Shown in pieces: positions 15,712 through 25,004 of a DNA stretch of 58,091 nucleotides. A model generated the notes under the pieces. That model saw only the letters and a program-made list of their open reading frames with translations. It was not told the DNA's origin and did not search any database. The position numbers and the translations under genes were made by a program. Numbering within the stretch: position 1 is the first letter of the stretch; each line of letters begins with the position of its first letter. This DNA comes from Candidatus Methanophagales archaeon (GTDB lineage: Archaea; Halobacteriota; Syntropharchaeia; Alkanophagales; Methanospirareceae). Location: positions 1 to 58,091 of the forward strand of contig JAFNKG010000008.1 in the NCBI GenBank assembly GCA_017883965.1, in the 5' to 3' direction.

Positions 15712-18700
15712 CTACACATCCATCCTTATCGTTTTACCTTCCATTACCGCTTCTTCCGGCACACTTATTTCCTTCTCCACATCCCACACCACCGTTTCGT
15801 TCTCTACATGCCCCGCTCTTATTTTATAAGGAGAGGCAAGAACGTCGAAATTCGTGCCACCCGCAATCGGTCCTTCTGTCGAATATGGCACAACGAACTC
15901 GTATGAGCCGTCAGAAATCTTTCTTGCGGAATACACAAATTCTCTTCCACGGTTTGTGATGTTTATATTTGTTGATACTTCGACAATCGAGCCATTAGGA
16001 GCGGTTCCTTCTATCCTCGCACCCTTTACGTATTCGAAGACTTTAACGAAACTCACTGGCTGTATATATTCTGGTGTCCATGCTTTCATATTCGGCTGTC
16101 CTGTTCTGACACCATAAATGTAAACATTTAACTTTCCCTCCTTTTTCTCAATTAAGAACACATTTTCATTTTTTTCGTCCCTTATTGTCCATCTGTCTTC
16201 GTTCCCTTTTACAACAGTGCTCTCCACAGAGAGAGGAATACCTGTGGAATTAAACGCACTCTTCAGCGTTTCTGGTATAATTCCCTTGTCCAAAACCTCT
16301 TCTATCCCCATCCCCGCGGGCATACTGAACAAGTGTCCGTGAAGAATCTGTGCTTGCGACTCTGTCGTTTTATAATCGCCGGAAAAATGTCTCCAATCCA
16401 TATACCCGGTATTCATATCCATAACAATCAGGGGAAGAATAAAAGTAGGGGACTCATGCACCAATCGGTAGTGCTCTAAAGCGGAGATGCTTTCACCATC
16501 TATATCCACACTTGTGCCGTCAAATATATGCAAACGTGCTTCCATCGTACGATAATAATACGGAAGAGCGTTATAGTATTGAGGGTTACCCGCCCATACG
16601 GTCATCGCAGAATATTTGTTGTATAAGGCGTTCCATACATCAGCCATCATGAAATCACTCACTACGTATCTCACGCCGAGAGCATCTGCAACTTTATTCG
16701 CTTCGCTTTCGTCATTTAGAATGAAGAAGACGCAAGCCCCGGGGTTATCACTTCCTATGGGACCGCCGATACCTGCCTGGAACGGATTTGCATTCGGTAT
16801 GCGATGCGCTATCCACGTAATTATATGCCCGTAGTCCCACCAGCTCATTACGCCGTATGCCGAAGGTGGATACTTATAATCTTCTCTCCTACCTGTCGTC
16901 TCATTCAGAGGAGGTTCTTCATATGTCTCATTATAGCCAACACCGGGGTCTGGCGTGTTGTCTCGCATCCACCTCAGCGCTTCATACCAGTTCTCTTCTG
17001 CACCAATACCCCCTTTTGCACTATTTATAGCGTATGCTGTGCTTAGCGGCAGGTTAGAAGTGGAGGTGAAAGGTTTTGCTACGGCATTCAACGGGAAAGG
17101 ATAGAACACGATAAAAATGATGAACAAAATGGCAAGCGTTTTTGTAAGCGGTTTTTCTATATCCTCTCTCTTCGTGTTTGATGCATGCATCCAGAAGAAG
17201 AAAATCGCCACGATAACCATCAGTGGAATAATGGATTCGATACCCACCTGAGTTATACCTATGACGAAGATAATCATTATGGCGAAAGCGAAGGTGAGAA
17301 GGCGTATATCAAGCTCACTTCTTTTCACTTTACCGCCCTTCTTCTTAGAATGAACATCTGCTGGTGATGTTTTTGTTCCCTCAAAGCCTGTTAAAAACTC
17401 AAAAGCAAACACAGAAAACAGCCCTGTGAGGAGCGCTGCATTTACCGCATAATAATAAGCGAACCTGTTCTGTCCTATACCTTCAATTCCGAAACTTCCT
17501 AAACCTCCCACTGCAACAAATATTATTATGCTCCAAACCAACATCAGGAGTTCTTCCGGTCTATTTCTCCTCACTATATTCATTGCAAGTATTGCCATAG
17601 CGAAAAAAGAGATGAAGAAAGGTGTGGTGAACCATCTCCACGCTGTTCCTGAATCCATCGGATGAACCTCCGCTACCGTCAATGACGTTCCGCCCGGTGT
17701 GAACGTACCGAAACTGCCTATTATCGAAGGGAAAAAAACAACAGACAGTCCCAAAAGCACAACTATGATAAAAACGGGCAATAGGAAATCGTATTTAGAA
17801 ATTTTTTCTAATGGAGAATAACCATGCATGGAGCCGATTCCTAATTTCTTTAACCCTGTTCCTGCGCTTAGCTCTGGATTTTTATCAAAAAAAAGTTTTA
17901 TCTTCACGAGATTGCTTTTGCTCTCAATATCGCTCCTGTGCTTTGTTTTTATGTGTTCTATAATGCCTGTGGCTCTTGATTTCTTACCACATATCGGACA
18001 AATATATTCACCTTTTCCAATCTTCTGTGGCTTCTTCGCTGCATCTGTTGCTTCTGCTATTTTTTCGCTAACTAAGCCATGCCTGTAACCGGATTTATTG
18101 ATTAAATACCGATACAGAAGAGGAATGGCAAAAGTGATTATGCCCACGCTTAAAGCGCCTACATGGTTTATATTGTAAGGGAAAGGACGCCCGAAGAAAG
18201 GAAGGACCATTAACAGCGGAATGAAAAATGCCGGAAGAAGAACAATACAAATATAATCATTTGGCTCGCCACGCAGTCCGTTTATGGTGTACTGAAGAAC
18301 TCCAAAGAGGAAAAAGATAAAGACGAAAAGTAACCCGCCTACCCATGTCAGAAGGTAGAATCCCAATGCCATACCTGCCAAGATGGTGTAAAATGCGTAA
18401 GAATCTGGCTTTTTCCAGAAGGTGAAGATAATAAGTGCGAGAAGGAACATGGTAAAAGAAAGGAATACCCACCATTCCCAGGGCATCACCTGAAAAAGCA
18501 ACAATATCGCACCGGCATAGCACAGGAAGGGAAAGTTCCTGTTCCTTACCCATTCCGCAGGAGATTTCGTAAATCGGCTTAGAATATCCACTTCAGATAG
18601 CTCCTCTTTCGCTCTTTTTATCGCTAATATGAGAAACATCACTGCTATGGTGCTGAACAGCGCTTCTCCAACGTGATGGTCGGTGAACCCGATTATAGAA

Positions 18701-19587
18701 CGCGAGAGGAACTGCCCTGGAAGAGTTGCAATCAACACCGCCGCTATCAGCCCCGCATATTTGTTATACATCTCCTTCCCAATGATATAAACCGGGAAAA
18801 CAGTTAATGCGCCAAGAATTGCGGGATAATATGCACCTACCGCTTCCATCACTGCTTTTGTAGGTGAACCAAGCCCTATGAGCCAGGTGGCAAAGATAAT
18901 AATTTGGTCGAATAAAGGCGCAAAATGGAGCCATGAACCACGAGGGAAGTTGGTATAAGCATCAAAAAAGAGTCTGCGGGGAAAATGGTCTCCGAATAGT
19001 GCATTCTCAACCAATCGCATGTGGAATACCGCATCATCGGATGCAAATCTCACGGTGTCTTTGAAAACGGTCTCATAAGGCAGAACAGTTCTTATGATAA
19101 GAGCTACACCAAAAATAACAAACAGGAGATTGAAAACAGGGAGTTTTTCGATGACACTTTGCAATTTAGCTCCTTTAAGAGCTTCATTAAAGTAGTCCTC
19201 TTTCGATACAAGGATTGGCACTACACTTATACCCACCACAACAAAAGACACCAAACATACCCAATTGTATTCGATACCGAAGTAGGGGCTAAAGGCGGCG
19301 ATGAGGGGATAGATAATTATGAGGGCTTCAAGCAAAATTAGAGCAGCATAAAAAGCCCATTTCTTTCGCATCCATATTCCGTATGCTATGGGGAAAACGG
19401 AAAGAGCAACGATGTCTAAAATCCCCTGGGCGCTTAGTTTCGCCGTGGATAGCAGATAAATAAGGGAGATGAGAGCGACTAAACCGCCAAAAACAAGCAG
19501 TATAGCGGTTATCTTTATAGTTAATTGTATTTCTTCCTTTCTCTTTTCATTCTTATTTTTGTTTACCTTCTCATCCCGCCGTTGCAT
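15712..19587 (-). CDS. aglB: Dolichyl-phosphooligosaccharide-protein glycotransferase (STT3/AglB), 1291 aa, with inserted zinc finger
   Basis: Transfers lipid-linked glycan to Asn of N-x-S/T sequons outside the membrane. From ATG 19587: the first acidic motif SDDAVFH near 183-188, the second DHHVGE near 303-308, about 13 membrane segments, the TVAE external-loop motif near 637-640, the catalytic WWDYG at 916-920, then a C-terminal globular domain. The longer frame to 19671 is rejected because the TATA-like box (19625-19633) would then lie inside it. Odd: residues 530-550 form a C-x2-C-x11-H-x4-H zinc finger (ICPICGKK, HIKTKH) in a hydrophilic loop between membrane segments. Divergent from a sugar-nucleotide operon; this is the final enzyme of the island. 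Confidence 0.95.
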   Translation of the reverse strand: MQRRDEKVNKNKNEKRKEEIQLTIKITAILLVFGGLVALISLIYLLSTAKLSAQGILDIVALSVFPIAYGIWMRKKWAFYAALILLEALIIIYPLIAAFSPYFGIEYNWVCLVSFVVVGISVVPILVSKEDYFNEALKGAKLQSVIEKLPVFNLLFVIFGVALIIRTVLPYETVFKDTVRFASDDAVFHMRLVENALFGDHFPRRLFFDAYTNFPRGSWLHFAPLFDQIIIFATWLIGLGSPTKAVMEAVGAYYPAILGALTVFPVYIIGKEMYNKYAGLIAAVLIATLPGQFLSRSIIGFTDHHVGEALFSTIAVMFLILAIKRAKEELSEVDILSRFTKSPAEWVRNRNFPFLCYAGAILLLFQVMPWEWWVFLSFTMFLLALIIFTFWKKPDSYAFYTILAGMALGFYLLTWVGGLLFVFIFFLFGVLQYTINGLRGEPNDYICIVLLPAFFIPLLMVLPFFGRPFPYNINHVGALSVGIITFAIPLLYRYLINKSGYRHGLVSEKIAEATDAAKKPQKIGKGEYICPICGKKSRATGIIEHIKTKHRSDIESKSNLVKIKLFFDKNPELSAGTGLKKLGIGSMHGYSPLEKISKYDFLLPVFIIVVLLGLSVVFFPSIIGSFGTFTPGGTSLTVAEVHPMDSGTAWRWFTTPFFISFFAMAILAMNIVRRNRPEELLMLVWSIIIFVAVGGLGSFGIEGIGQNRFAYYYAVNAALLTGLFSVFAFEFLTGFEGTKTSPADVHSKKKGGKVKRSELDIRLLTFAFAIMIIFVIGITQVGIESIIPLMVIVAIFFFWMHASNTKREDIEKPLTKTLAILFIIFIVFYPFPLNAVAKPFTSTSNLPLSTAYAINSAKGGIGAEENWYEALRWMRDNTPDPGVGYNETYEEPPLNETTGRREDYKYPPSAYGVMSWWDYGHIITWIAHRIPNANPFQAGIGGPIGSDNPGACVFFILNDESEANKVADALGVRYVVSDFMMADVWNALYNKYSAMTVWAGNPQYYNALPYYYRTMEARLHIFDGTSVDIDGESISALEHYRLVHESPTFILPLIVMDMNTGYMDWRHFSGDYKTTESQAQILHGHLFSMPAGMGIEEVLDKGIIPETLKSAFNSTGIPLSVESTVVKGNEDRWTIRDEKNENVFLIEKKEGKLNVYIYGVRTGQPNMKAWTPEYIQPVSFVKVFEYVKGARIEGTAPNGSIVEVSTNINITNRGREFVYSARKISDGSYEFVVPYSTEGPIAGGTNFDVLASPYKIRAGHVENETVVWDVEKEISVPEEAVMEGKTIRMDV

Positions 19588-19624
19588 TCTTTCTGTCAAT
19601 ATATTCTTCCTGTATAGAAAAGCG

Positions 19625-19633
19625 TTTTTATAA
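19625..19633 (-). promoter_or_regulatory. TATA-like box for aglB
   Basis: TATAAAAAC on the minus strand, about 40 bases upstream of ATG 19587. A second AT box (AATATATTC, 19599-19607) may serve the divergent plus-strand operon starting at 19665. Confidence 0.45.
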
Positions 19634-19664
19634 GTATAAAGTATGATTAATTGGGTGGATAAAA

Positions 19665-20525
19665 ATGGCAAAAAAGATAGGCATAATCGGTTCTGGCTGG
19701 GTGGGCACGGCTATTGGAAAAGGTTTTACTGAAATGGGCTACGAAGTGATTTTCTACGACATCGTGGATAAAGACCTGCCAAATTTCACAAAGGATATAA
19801 CGTATGCAATAGAAAACTCAGATGTGTCTTTCATCTCTGTTCCAACGCCGACAACAACTGAGGGGATTGACTTGAGCTACGTGAAAGAAGCAACGAAAAA
19901 TATAGGGATGGCATTGACACTACGTCAAAAGTATCATGTTGTAGTCGTAAAGAGCACGGTGGTTCCAACAACGACAGAGAAAGTGGTAATTCCGCTATTA
20001 GAAAAATATTCGGGTAAGAAAGTTGGTGATTTTGGTGTTTGTATGAATCCCGAGTTCTTAACGGAAATTTCCGAGAGTTGGAGCAAAGACGAAGGAACGA
20101 AAAAGGATTTCTTTACCGAAGATCGAATTGTTATCGGCGAATGCGATAAAAAATCAGGTGATGTTCTGGAAGAGCTTTACGAACCGTTGAACAAACCTAT
20201 TTTCAAAACTGATTTGAGGACGGCAGAGACGATAAAATATGCATCGAACTGCATGCTTGCTACAAAGATTTCTTATTGGAACGAGATTTCCCTTATCTGT
20301 AAAGAATTAGGCATTGATTCGCAAATTATTGCGGATGTCGTTGGTCTTGACCCTCGCATAGGAAAATATGGGACGGTTCATGGAAAGGCATTTGGTGGTA
20401 AATGTTTGCCGAAGGATTTGAAGGCATTTGTCTCTTTTGCTGAGGAATATCAGAACGCAAAATTGTTGAAAGCAGTGGATGATATAAACGAAGAAATGAA
20501 AAAGAAATACGGGGTGAGAGAATGA
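19665..20525 (+). CDS. Short UDP-glucose/GDP-mannose dehydrogenase family protein, 286 aa
   Basis: Predicted NAD-dependent oxidation of a nucleotide sugar to the uronic acid. Rossmann motif GIIGSGWVGTAIG at 5-17; SVPTPTT near 56; the catalytic Cys lies in GGKCLPKD near residue 245. It ends shortly after, so the C-terminal UDP-binding domain of the usual 420-450-residue enzymes is missing. There is no frameshift: the frame ends cleanly and overlaps galU by 4 bases (ATGA). It is therefore a naturally short form, or works with another subunit such as the full-length dehydrogenase at 22331. GGGTGGAT precedes ATG 19665. Confidence 0.8.
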   Translation: MAKKIGIIGSGWVGTAIGKGFTEMGYEVIFYDIVDKDLPNFTKDITYAIENSDVSFISVPTPTTTEGIDLSYVKEATKNIGMALTLRQKYHVVVVKSTVVPTTTEKVVIPLLEKYSGKKVGDFGVCMNPEFLTEISESWSKDEGTKKDFFTEDRIVIGECDKKSGDVLEELYEPLNKPIFKTDLRTAETIKYASNCMLATKISYWNEISLICKELGIDSQIIADVVGLDPRIGKYGTVHGKAFGGKCLPKDLKAFVSFAEEYQNAKLLKAVDDINEEMKKKYGVRE

Positions 20526-21379
20526 TTAGAAAGGCAGTGATACCCGCAGCAGGGTTGGGGACGAGATTTCTGCCCGCAACTAAATCTATGCCAAAAGAAA
20601 TGCTTCCCATTATAGATAAACCCATCATTCAATACGTTGTTGAAGAAGCAATTGCCTCAGGAATCGAGGATATTATAATCATTACAGGTAGGGGTAAAAG
20701 GGCGATAGAGGATTACTTCGATGCATCTCCAGAGTTGGAGCTTCACCTGCTCGAGAACGAGAAATACAAGTTGCTAAGAGAAGTAAAAGATATATCTTCC
20801 TTAGCGGATATCCATTATATAAGGCAGAAAGAGCCGAAAGGGCTTGGAGATGCTGTTTTAAAAGCAGAGAAGCATATAGGAGATGAGCCTTTTGCCGTTT
20901 TGTTGGGTGACGATATTATAAAAGGAAACGTGCCTTGCATTGGGCAACTCATGAATCTGTTTGAGAAGTATAATAAGTCAATAATTGCAGTTGAAGAGGT
21001 TCCAAAAGAAAAGGTAAGTAGCTACGGGATGATAAAAGGGAGAGAAATAGCGGAATCTACTTATCTCGTAGAGGACATAATTGAAAAGCCATCGTTAGAA
21101 GAGGCACCATCAAACATAGGAACCGTTGGGCGATATGTGCTCACACCAGAAATATTCGACGGCATCAAGAAAACATCTCCGGGAAAAGGTAATGAAATCC
21201 AGCTTACGGACGCTATTAGAATGCTGATAGGGAAAGAGGAAGTTTATGCTTATGCATTCAGCGGGAAGAGATACGATGCTGGAGATAAGCTTGGGTATGT
21301 AAAAGCAATTGTAGATCTCGCTTTTGAACGGGATGATCTAAGGGAAGAAATTGAGAGGTATCTACGAGGGAAGAGATAA
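20522..21379 (+). CDS. galU: UTP-glucose-1-phosphate uridylyltransferase, 285 aa
   Basis: Makes UDP-glucose from UTP and glucose-1-phosphate, the substrate for the neighbouring dehydrogenase and epimerase genes. The nucleotidyltransferase signature AAGLGTRFLPATKSMPKEML lies at residues 9-28, with LLGDDI near 128 and YDAGDKLGY near the C-terminus. The length is that of bacterial GalU. Overlaps the upstream gene by 4 bases and lies 2 bases before the next, so the genes are translationally coupled. Confidence 0.95.
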   Translation: MIRKAVIPAAGLGTRFLPATKSMPKEMLPIIDKPIIQYVVEEAIASGIEDIIIITGRGKRAIEDYFDASPELELHLLENEKYKLLREVKDISSLADIHYIRQKEPKGLGDAVLKAEKHIGDEPFAVLLGDDIIKGNVPCIGQLMNLFEKYNKSIIAVEEVPKEKVSSYGMIKGREIAESTYLVEDIIEKPSLEEAPSNIGTVGRYVLTPEIFDGIKKTSPGKGNEIQLTDAIRMLIGKEEVYAYAFSGKRYDAGDKLGYVKAIVDLAFERDDLREEIERYLRGKR

Positions 21380-21381
21380 AT

Positions 21382-22326
21382 ATGAAAGCGCTTGTAACGG
21401 GTTGTGCGGGTTTCATAGGGAACCATCTCACTGAGAGATTATTAAAAGAGGGTTTTGAAGTAATAGGAATTGACTGTTTCACAGATTATTATTCGAGGGA
21501 GATAAAAGAAGCAAATATATCAAATGCTTTAAATCACAAAAACTTTGAATTTATCGAAGAAGATATTCTGTCTTTGGATGATTTTCCAGATGTGGATTAT
21601 GTTTTTCATGAGGCGGCACAAGCAGGAGTGAGAAAGAGTTGGGGAGAGAATTTCGAAGTTTACACAATAAACAATGTTTTGGCGACACAGAAGTTATTGG
21701 AGTTTTATAAACTCAAGCGAATTAAAAAATTCGTATTCGCATCTTCTTCTTCTGTTTATGGAGATGCGGAGCTACCAATGAGAGAAGACCGCTTGTTAAA
21801 GCCTGTTTCTCCTTATGGCGTCACAAAACTGGCTGCGGAAAATCTCTGCTACCTTTACTGGAAAAATTATGGTGTTCCAACTGTCTCGTTAAGATATTTC
21901 ACTGTATATGGTCCAAGACAGCGACCAGATATGGCGATACACAGGTTCGTAAAGGCGATTTTGAATGACGAGGAAATAACTGTTTATGGCGATGGAACGC
22001 AGACGAGAGATTTTACTTTTTTTGATGATGTGACAGAAGCGAATATATTGGCGGCTAATAGTGAAATAGAAGGAGGAGTTTTTAATGTTGGCGGTGGAAG
22101 CAGGATAAGTGTTAATGAATTGATCAACGAAATAGAAAAAATTGTTGGAAATAAAGCGAGAGTGAAATATGTGGAAAAGCAAAAGGGCGATGTCAAGAAT
22201 ACGTGGGCGGATGTAAGCAAAGCGGAAGCGATATTAAATTGGAAGCCTAAAATTAAAATTGAAGAAGGGCTTAAACGATTTGTGGAATGGATAAAACTAG
22301 AGTGTGAAAAGAATAAAAGAGGATGA
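21382..22326 (+). CDS. NAD-dependent UDP-sugar epimerase, 314 aa
   Basis: Extended short-chain dehydrogenase that inverts a sugar hydroxyl on a UDP-hexose or UDP-hexuronate. Nucleotide motif GCAGFIGNHL at 7-16, SSSSVYGDA with the catalytic Ser near residue 117, YGVTK with the Tyr-Lys pair near 143-147. The overall pattern (DCFTDYYSREIKEANI, FFDDVTEANI) fits UDP-glucuronate 4-epimerases. The product would feed galacturonate-type glycans, consistent with UDP-glucose dehydrogenase in the same operon. Exact substrate inferred. Confidence 0.85.
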   Translation: MKALVTGCAGFIGNHLTERLLKEGFEVIGIDCFTDYYSREIKEANISNALNHKNFEFIEEDILSLDDFPDVDYVFHEAAQAGVRKSWGENFEVYTINNVLATQKLLEFYKLKRIKKFVFASSSSVYGDAELPMREDRLLKPVSPYGVTKLAAENLCYLYWKNYGVPTVSLRYFTVYGPRQRPDMAIHRFVKAILNDEEITVYGDGTQTRDFTFFDDVTEANILAANSEIEGGVFNVGGGSRISVNELINEIEKIVGNKARVKYVEKQKGDVKNTWADVSKAEAILNWKPKIKIEEGLKRFVEWIKLECEKNKRG

Positions 22327-22330
22327 AGGA

Positions 22331-23593
22331 ATGGTTAGAGAAAAGCTGATAAATAACGAAGCAGTAGTTTGTACAGTGGGATTAGGTTATGTAGGTCAGC
22401 CATTAGCAGAAGAGTTTTCGAAGAGTTTGAAGGTTATAGGGTTTGACGTGGATGAAGATAAGATAAGAAAACTTAATGAAAACAACAGTAACAACAACAT
22501 TCTTTACACAACAGACCCTTCTTTGATCGGACAGGCAGATTTTATCATAATTGCAGTACCTACGCCGGTAACGAAATCAAAAGAACCGGATTTGTCATAT
22601 GTGAAGTCTGCTGCTAAAACCGTTGGTAAGAATCTGGAAAAGGGCAGCGTTGTCGTTCTGGAATCTACCGTTTATCCCGGCGTAACAGAGGAGGTAGTAA
22701 AACCAATGCTGGAAGAAAAATCAGGGTTGAACTGCGGTGAGGATTTTAAGATTGGCCACTCCCCGGAGAGAATAAATCCTGGCGACGAGGAGCATTCTTT
22801 GAGTAAAATAACAAAAATTATAGCTGGAATGGATGAAGAAACAACCGAGATTCTCGCAGAGCTTTATAAGAAGGTTTGTAGTGATGTTTACATGGCGAAG
22901 GACATAAGAACCGCAGAGGCTGCAAAGGTTATAGAGAATATACAGCGTGATTTGAATATTGCCCTGATGAATGAACTTGCGATTATATTCCATAAGATGG
23001 GCTTAGATACAAAAGCAGTCTTAGAAGCCGCTGGGACGAAATGGAATTTCCATCGGTATGTCCCTGGTTTGGTTGGCGGACATTGTATTCCCGTTGACCC
23101 ATATTATTTAGTTTACAAAGCGAAAGAACTCGGCTATCATCCTCAGGTGATCTTAGCGGGGAGGGCGATAAATGATTATATGCCAAAGCACGTTGCGGAG
23201 ATGGCGATAAAAGGATTGAATGAAGTCGGGGAGGTGATAAAAGACTCGAAAGTTTTGATAATGGGCTTGACATATAAGGAGAATGTTCCTGATACAAGAG
23301 AATCGCCGGTGAAAGAAATGGTGAAAGAACTTAAGGAGTTTGGAGTTGAAGTTTATGGGTATGACACATTACTCAGTAAAGAGGAGATAGAGGATTTTGG
23401 TGTGAATGCTTTAGGTGAATTGAATGTGAAAGTAGATTGTGTCATTGTGGCAGTTGCACATGACGAATTTAAGAAGATGCAATTAGAAGATTTAACAAGG
23501 ATGATGAATGGCAAGCCAGTATTGATTGATGTAAGGGGCATGTTTGATGTGGAAGAGGCGAAGAAGAAAGGTTTTTATTATAGGTGTTTGTGA
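22331..23593 (+). CDS. UDP-N-acetyl-hexosamine / UDP-sugar dehydrogenase (WecC/TviB-like), 420 aa
   Basis: Oxidises a UDP-sugar, probably UDP-N-acetylmannosamine or UDP-N-acetylgalactosamine, to the uronic acid with NAD. All three domains are present: GLGYVGQPLAEEF near the N-terminus, a central domain with the catalytic Cys in GGHCIPVDPYYLVYKA, and a C-terminal UDP-binding domain (LGLTYKENVPDTRESP). GGHCIPVDPYYL is characteristic of the UDP-HexNAc clade. ATG 22331 is preferred, with GGATGAAGG upstream; a GTG at 22304 overlaps the previous gene. Last gene of the operon. Confidence 0.9.
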   Translation: MVREKLINNEAVVCTVGLGYVGQPLAEEFSKSLKVIGFDVDEDKIRKLNENNSNNNILYTTDPSLIGQADFIIIAVPTPVTKSKEPDLSYVKSAAKTVGKNLEKGSVVVLESTVYPGVTEEVVKPMLEEKSGLNCGEDFKIGHSPERINPGDEEHSLSKITKIIAGMDEETTEILAELYKKVCSDVYMAKDIRTAEAAKVIENIQRDLNIALMNELAIIFHKMGLDTKAVLEAAGTKWNFHRYVPGLVGGHCIPVDPYYLVYKAKELGYHPQVILAGRAINDYMPKHVAEMAIKGLNEVGEVIKDSKVLIMGLTYKENVPDTRESPVKEMVKELKEFGVEVYGYDTLLSKEEIEDFGVNALGELNVKVDCVIVAVAHDEFKKMQLEDLTRMMNGKPVLIDVRGMFDVEEAKKKGFYYRCL

Positions 23594-23747
23594 TTGCATT
23601 ATCTCGCTAAAAAGAAGGGGGATAAGGTTGTGAACGAAGAACACAGTAACTCTTTTTTTATTAAATTACGAAACAATATGAAAACAGTTGGGATGACAAG
23701 ATGGGTGTTTTTCTATCCTTGAAAGCATTTAAATATTGGTGAAGAAG

Positions 23748-24126
23748 ATGCCAAACGAAGAATACTTGAATGAATCACTGCGTAAAATAGCCAAAGGCGC
23801 GGGAATAGGCTTCACGGGAACTTTCATCGGGACAGCACTCGGCTATCTCTCACGGATGATTATTGCAAGATTTTTAGGTGCATCGGATTACGGCTTGATT
23901 TCACTCGGCTACGCAGCGATGACAATTGCATCCACACTCTCTTTAGTGGGTTTGCCTGCTGGCATACAAAGATACGTTTCTTTTTACAAAGGAAAAGGAG
24001 ACAAGGGAAGAATAAAAGGGACGATTTTGGGTGCTTTGAAGATAAGTTGTCCTTTAAGCTTTTTTTTTTGCATTTCTCTTCTTCTTTTACGCAGACTGGA
24101 TTTCTTGTTCATTTTTCCCACTCAAT
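23748..24126 (+). pseudogene. 5' fragment of a polysaccharide flippase gene, frameshifted
   Basis: From ATG 23748 the first ~105 residues (MPNEEYLNESLRKIAKGAG onward) closely follow the N-terminus of the intact flippase at 25005, at roughly 80% DNA identity by eye. A run of Ts near 24060-24070 shifts the frame, and homology ends at about 24122 (CACTC), just before the promoter of a toxin-antitoxin pair. Twelve of the usual 14 transmembrane segments are missing. The frameshift could be a sequencing error, the truncation cannot. Confidence 0.88.
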
Positions 24127-24130
24127 GAAA

Positions 24131-24143
24131 GTTTATATATAAT
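24131..24143 (+). promoter_or_regulatory. TATA-like box of the vapBC-like pair
   Basis: GTTTATATATAAT, about 38 bases upstream of ATG 24175, begins right after flippase homology ends. A ribosome-binding site AAAGGTGAT follows at 24162-24170. Confidence 0.6.
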
Positions 24144-24174
24144 ACAAAATAGATATTTATGAAAGGTGATTTTC

Positions 24175-24489
24175 ATGGCGAAAAATGTAATACAAATAAG
24201 GATGCCTGAAAAATTGGCTAAAGATATAAATGAGCTCGTTAAAAGAGGACTCTACAAAAATAGAACCGAAGTGGTGATAGATGCGGTTCGACATTTTTTG
24301 GGTAGTGAAAAGAAGAGCGATATAGCATTGCTAATCGAACAGCAGCTTATTGGAAAAAGCGAGAAGCAGAGTTACAGTAAAAAAGAGCTGGATGGGTTAT
24401 GGGAGAAGCTTAGGAAGGGAGAAGAGTGGAAAAAACGTTTTGGAGAGAGTGCAGATGAAGTAATGGCTACGTTGAGGGCAAGAAGATGA
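24175..24489 (+). CDS. Ribbon-helix-helix (CopG-type) antitoxin, 104 aa
   Basis: Predicted DNA-binding antitoxin that also represses its own operon. The N-terminal strand NVIQIRMPEKLAKDINELV and helix KNRTEVVIDAVRHFL (within residues 3-42) form the ribbon-helix-helix; the C-terminal part is charged and would wrap the toxin. ATG 24175 is chosen over GTG 24166 because the latter lies inside the ribosome-binding site AAAGGTGAT. Its stop overlaps the start of the PIN toxin by 4 bases (ATGA), the usual coupling of toxin-antitoxin genes. Confidence 0.85.
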   Translation: MAKNVIQIRMPEKLAKDINELVKRGLYKNRTEVVIDAVRHFLGSEKKSDIALLIEQQLIGKSEKQSYSKKELDGLWEKLRKGEEWKKRFGESADEVMATLRARR

Positions 24490-24926
24490 TCTTTATCGAC
24501 ACCGATATTTTTGCAATCGCTAAGTTATTCCCAAATGATGAGAGACATGAAATTAATAAAGAGTTTTTAGGTGAGGCGAAAGAAAAATCAACTTCGATAT
24601 TTAATCTATTCGAGTTGCTTGGTATTGCGTCATTCAATCTAAATGAAGTAGAGCTTATGAAATTATTCAAGGGATTTGGAGAAGCTTATGATTTAAAAAT
24701 ACTCTATCCTTCAACTGCGTTCATCTCGGTAAATGAATTTGTAGAGGCTCTTTTTGAGGCGACATTTCAAAAAATAAAGCTAAGGATGAATTATCAGGAT
24801 GCGCTGATCTTAGCCGTTGCAGAACAGCATCATTGCACAAGATTCGTCACGTGGAATACAAAGCATTTCATTGATCGCACTTACTTGAGCGTTCAAACAC
24901 CAAAAGAGTTCTTGAAATTGAGATAA
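24486..24926 (+). CDS. PIN-domain (VapC-like) ribonuclease toxin, 146 aa
   Basis: Predicted Mg2+-dependent RNase. IDTDIFAIA holds the first acidic residue (Asp5), NLFELLG the middle Glu, and NYQDALILAVAEQ plus VTWNTKHF supply the C-terminal acidic centre and conserved segment. The length is typical of VapC. Translationally coupled to the ribbon-helix-helix antitoxin. The pair sits exactly between the truncated flippase copy and the full-length copy, which suggests that it arrived with, or caused, the rearrangement. Confidence 0.85.
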   Translation: MIFIDTDIFAIAKLFPNDERHEINKEFLGEAKEKSTSIFNLFELLGIASFNLNEVELMKLFKGFGEAYDLKILYPSTAFISVNEFVEALFEATFQKIKLRMNYQDALILAVAEQHHCTRFVTWNTKHFIDRTYLSVQTPKEFLKLR

Positions 24927-25004
24927 CAAGAGAAGAACCGGTATGATTTGAAATGAAATTCACTTTTAATGTGGGTGATTAAAACGAGCTAAAACAGGAT
25001 AAAA

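Noticed and set aside
19588-19671. Upstream extension of aglB to the first ATG
   Set aside because: The extension contains the TATA-like box, encodes an atypical N-terminus and overlaps the divergent gene.
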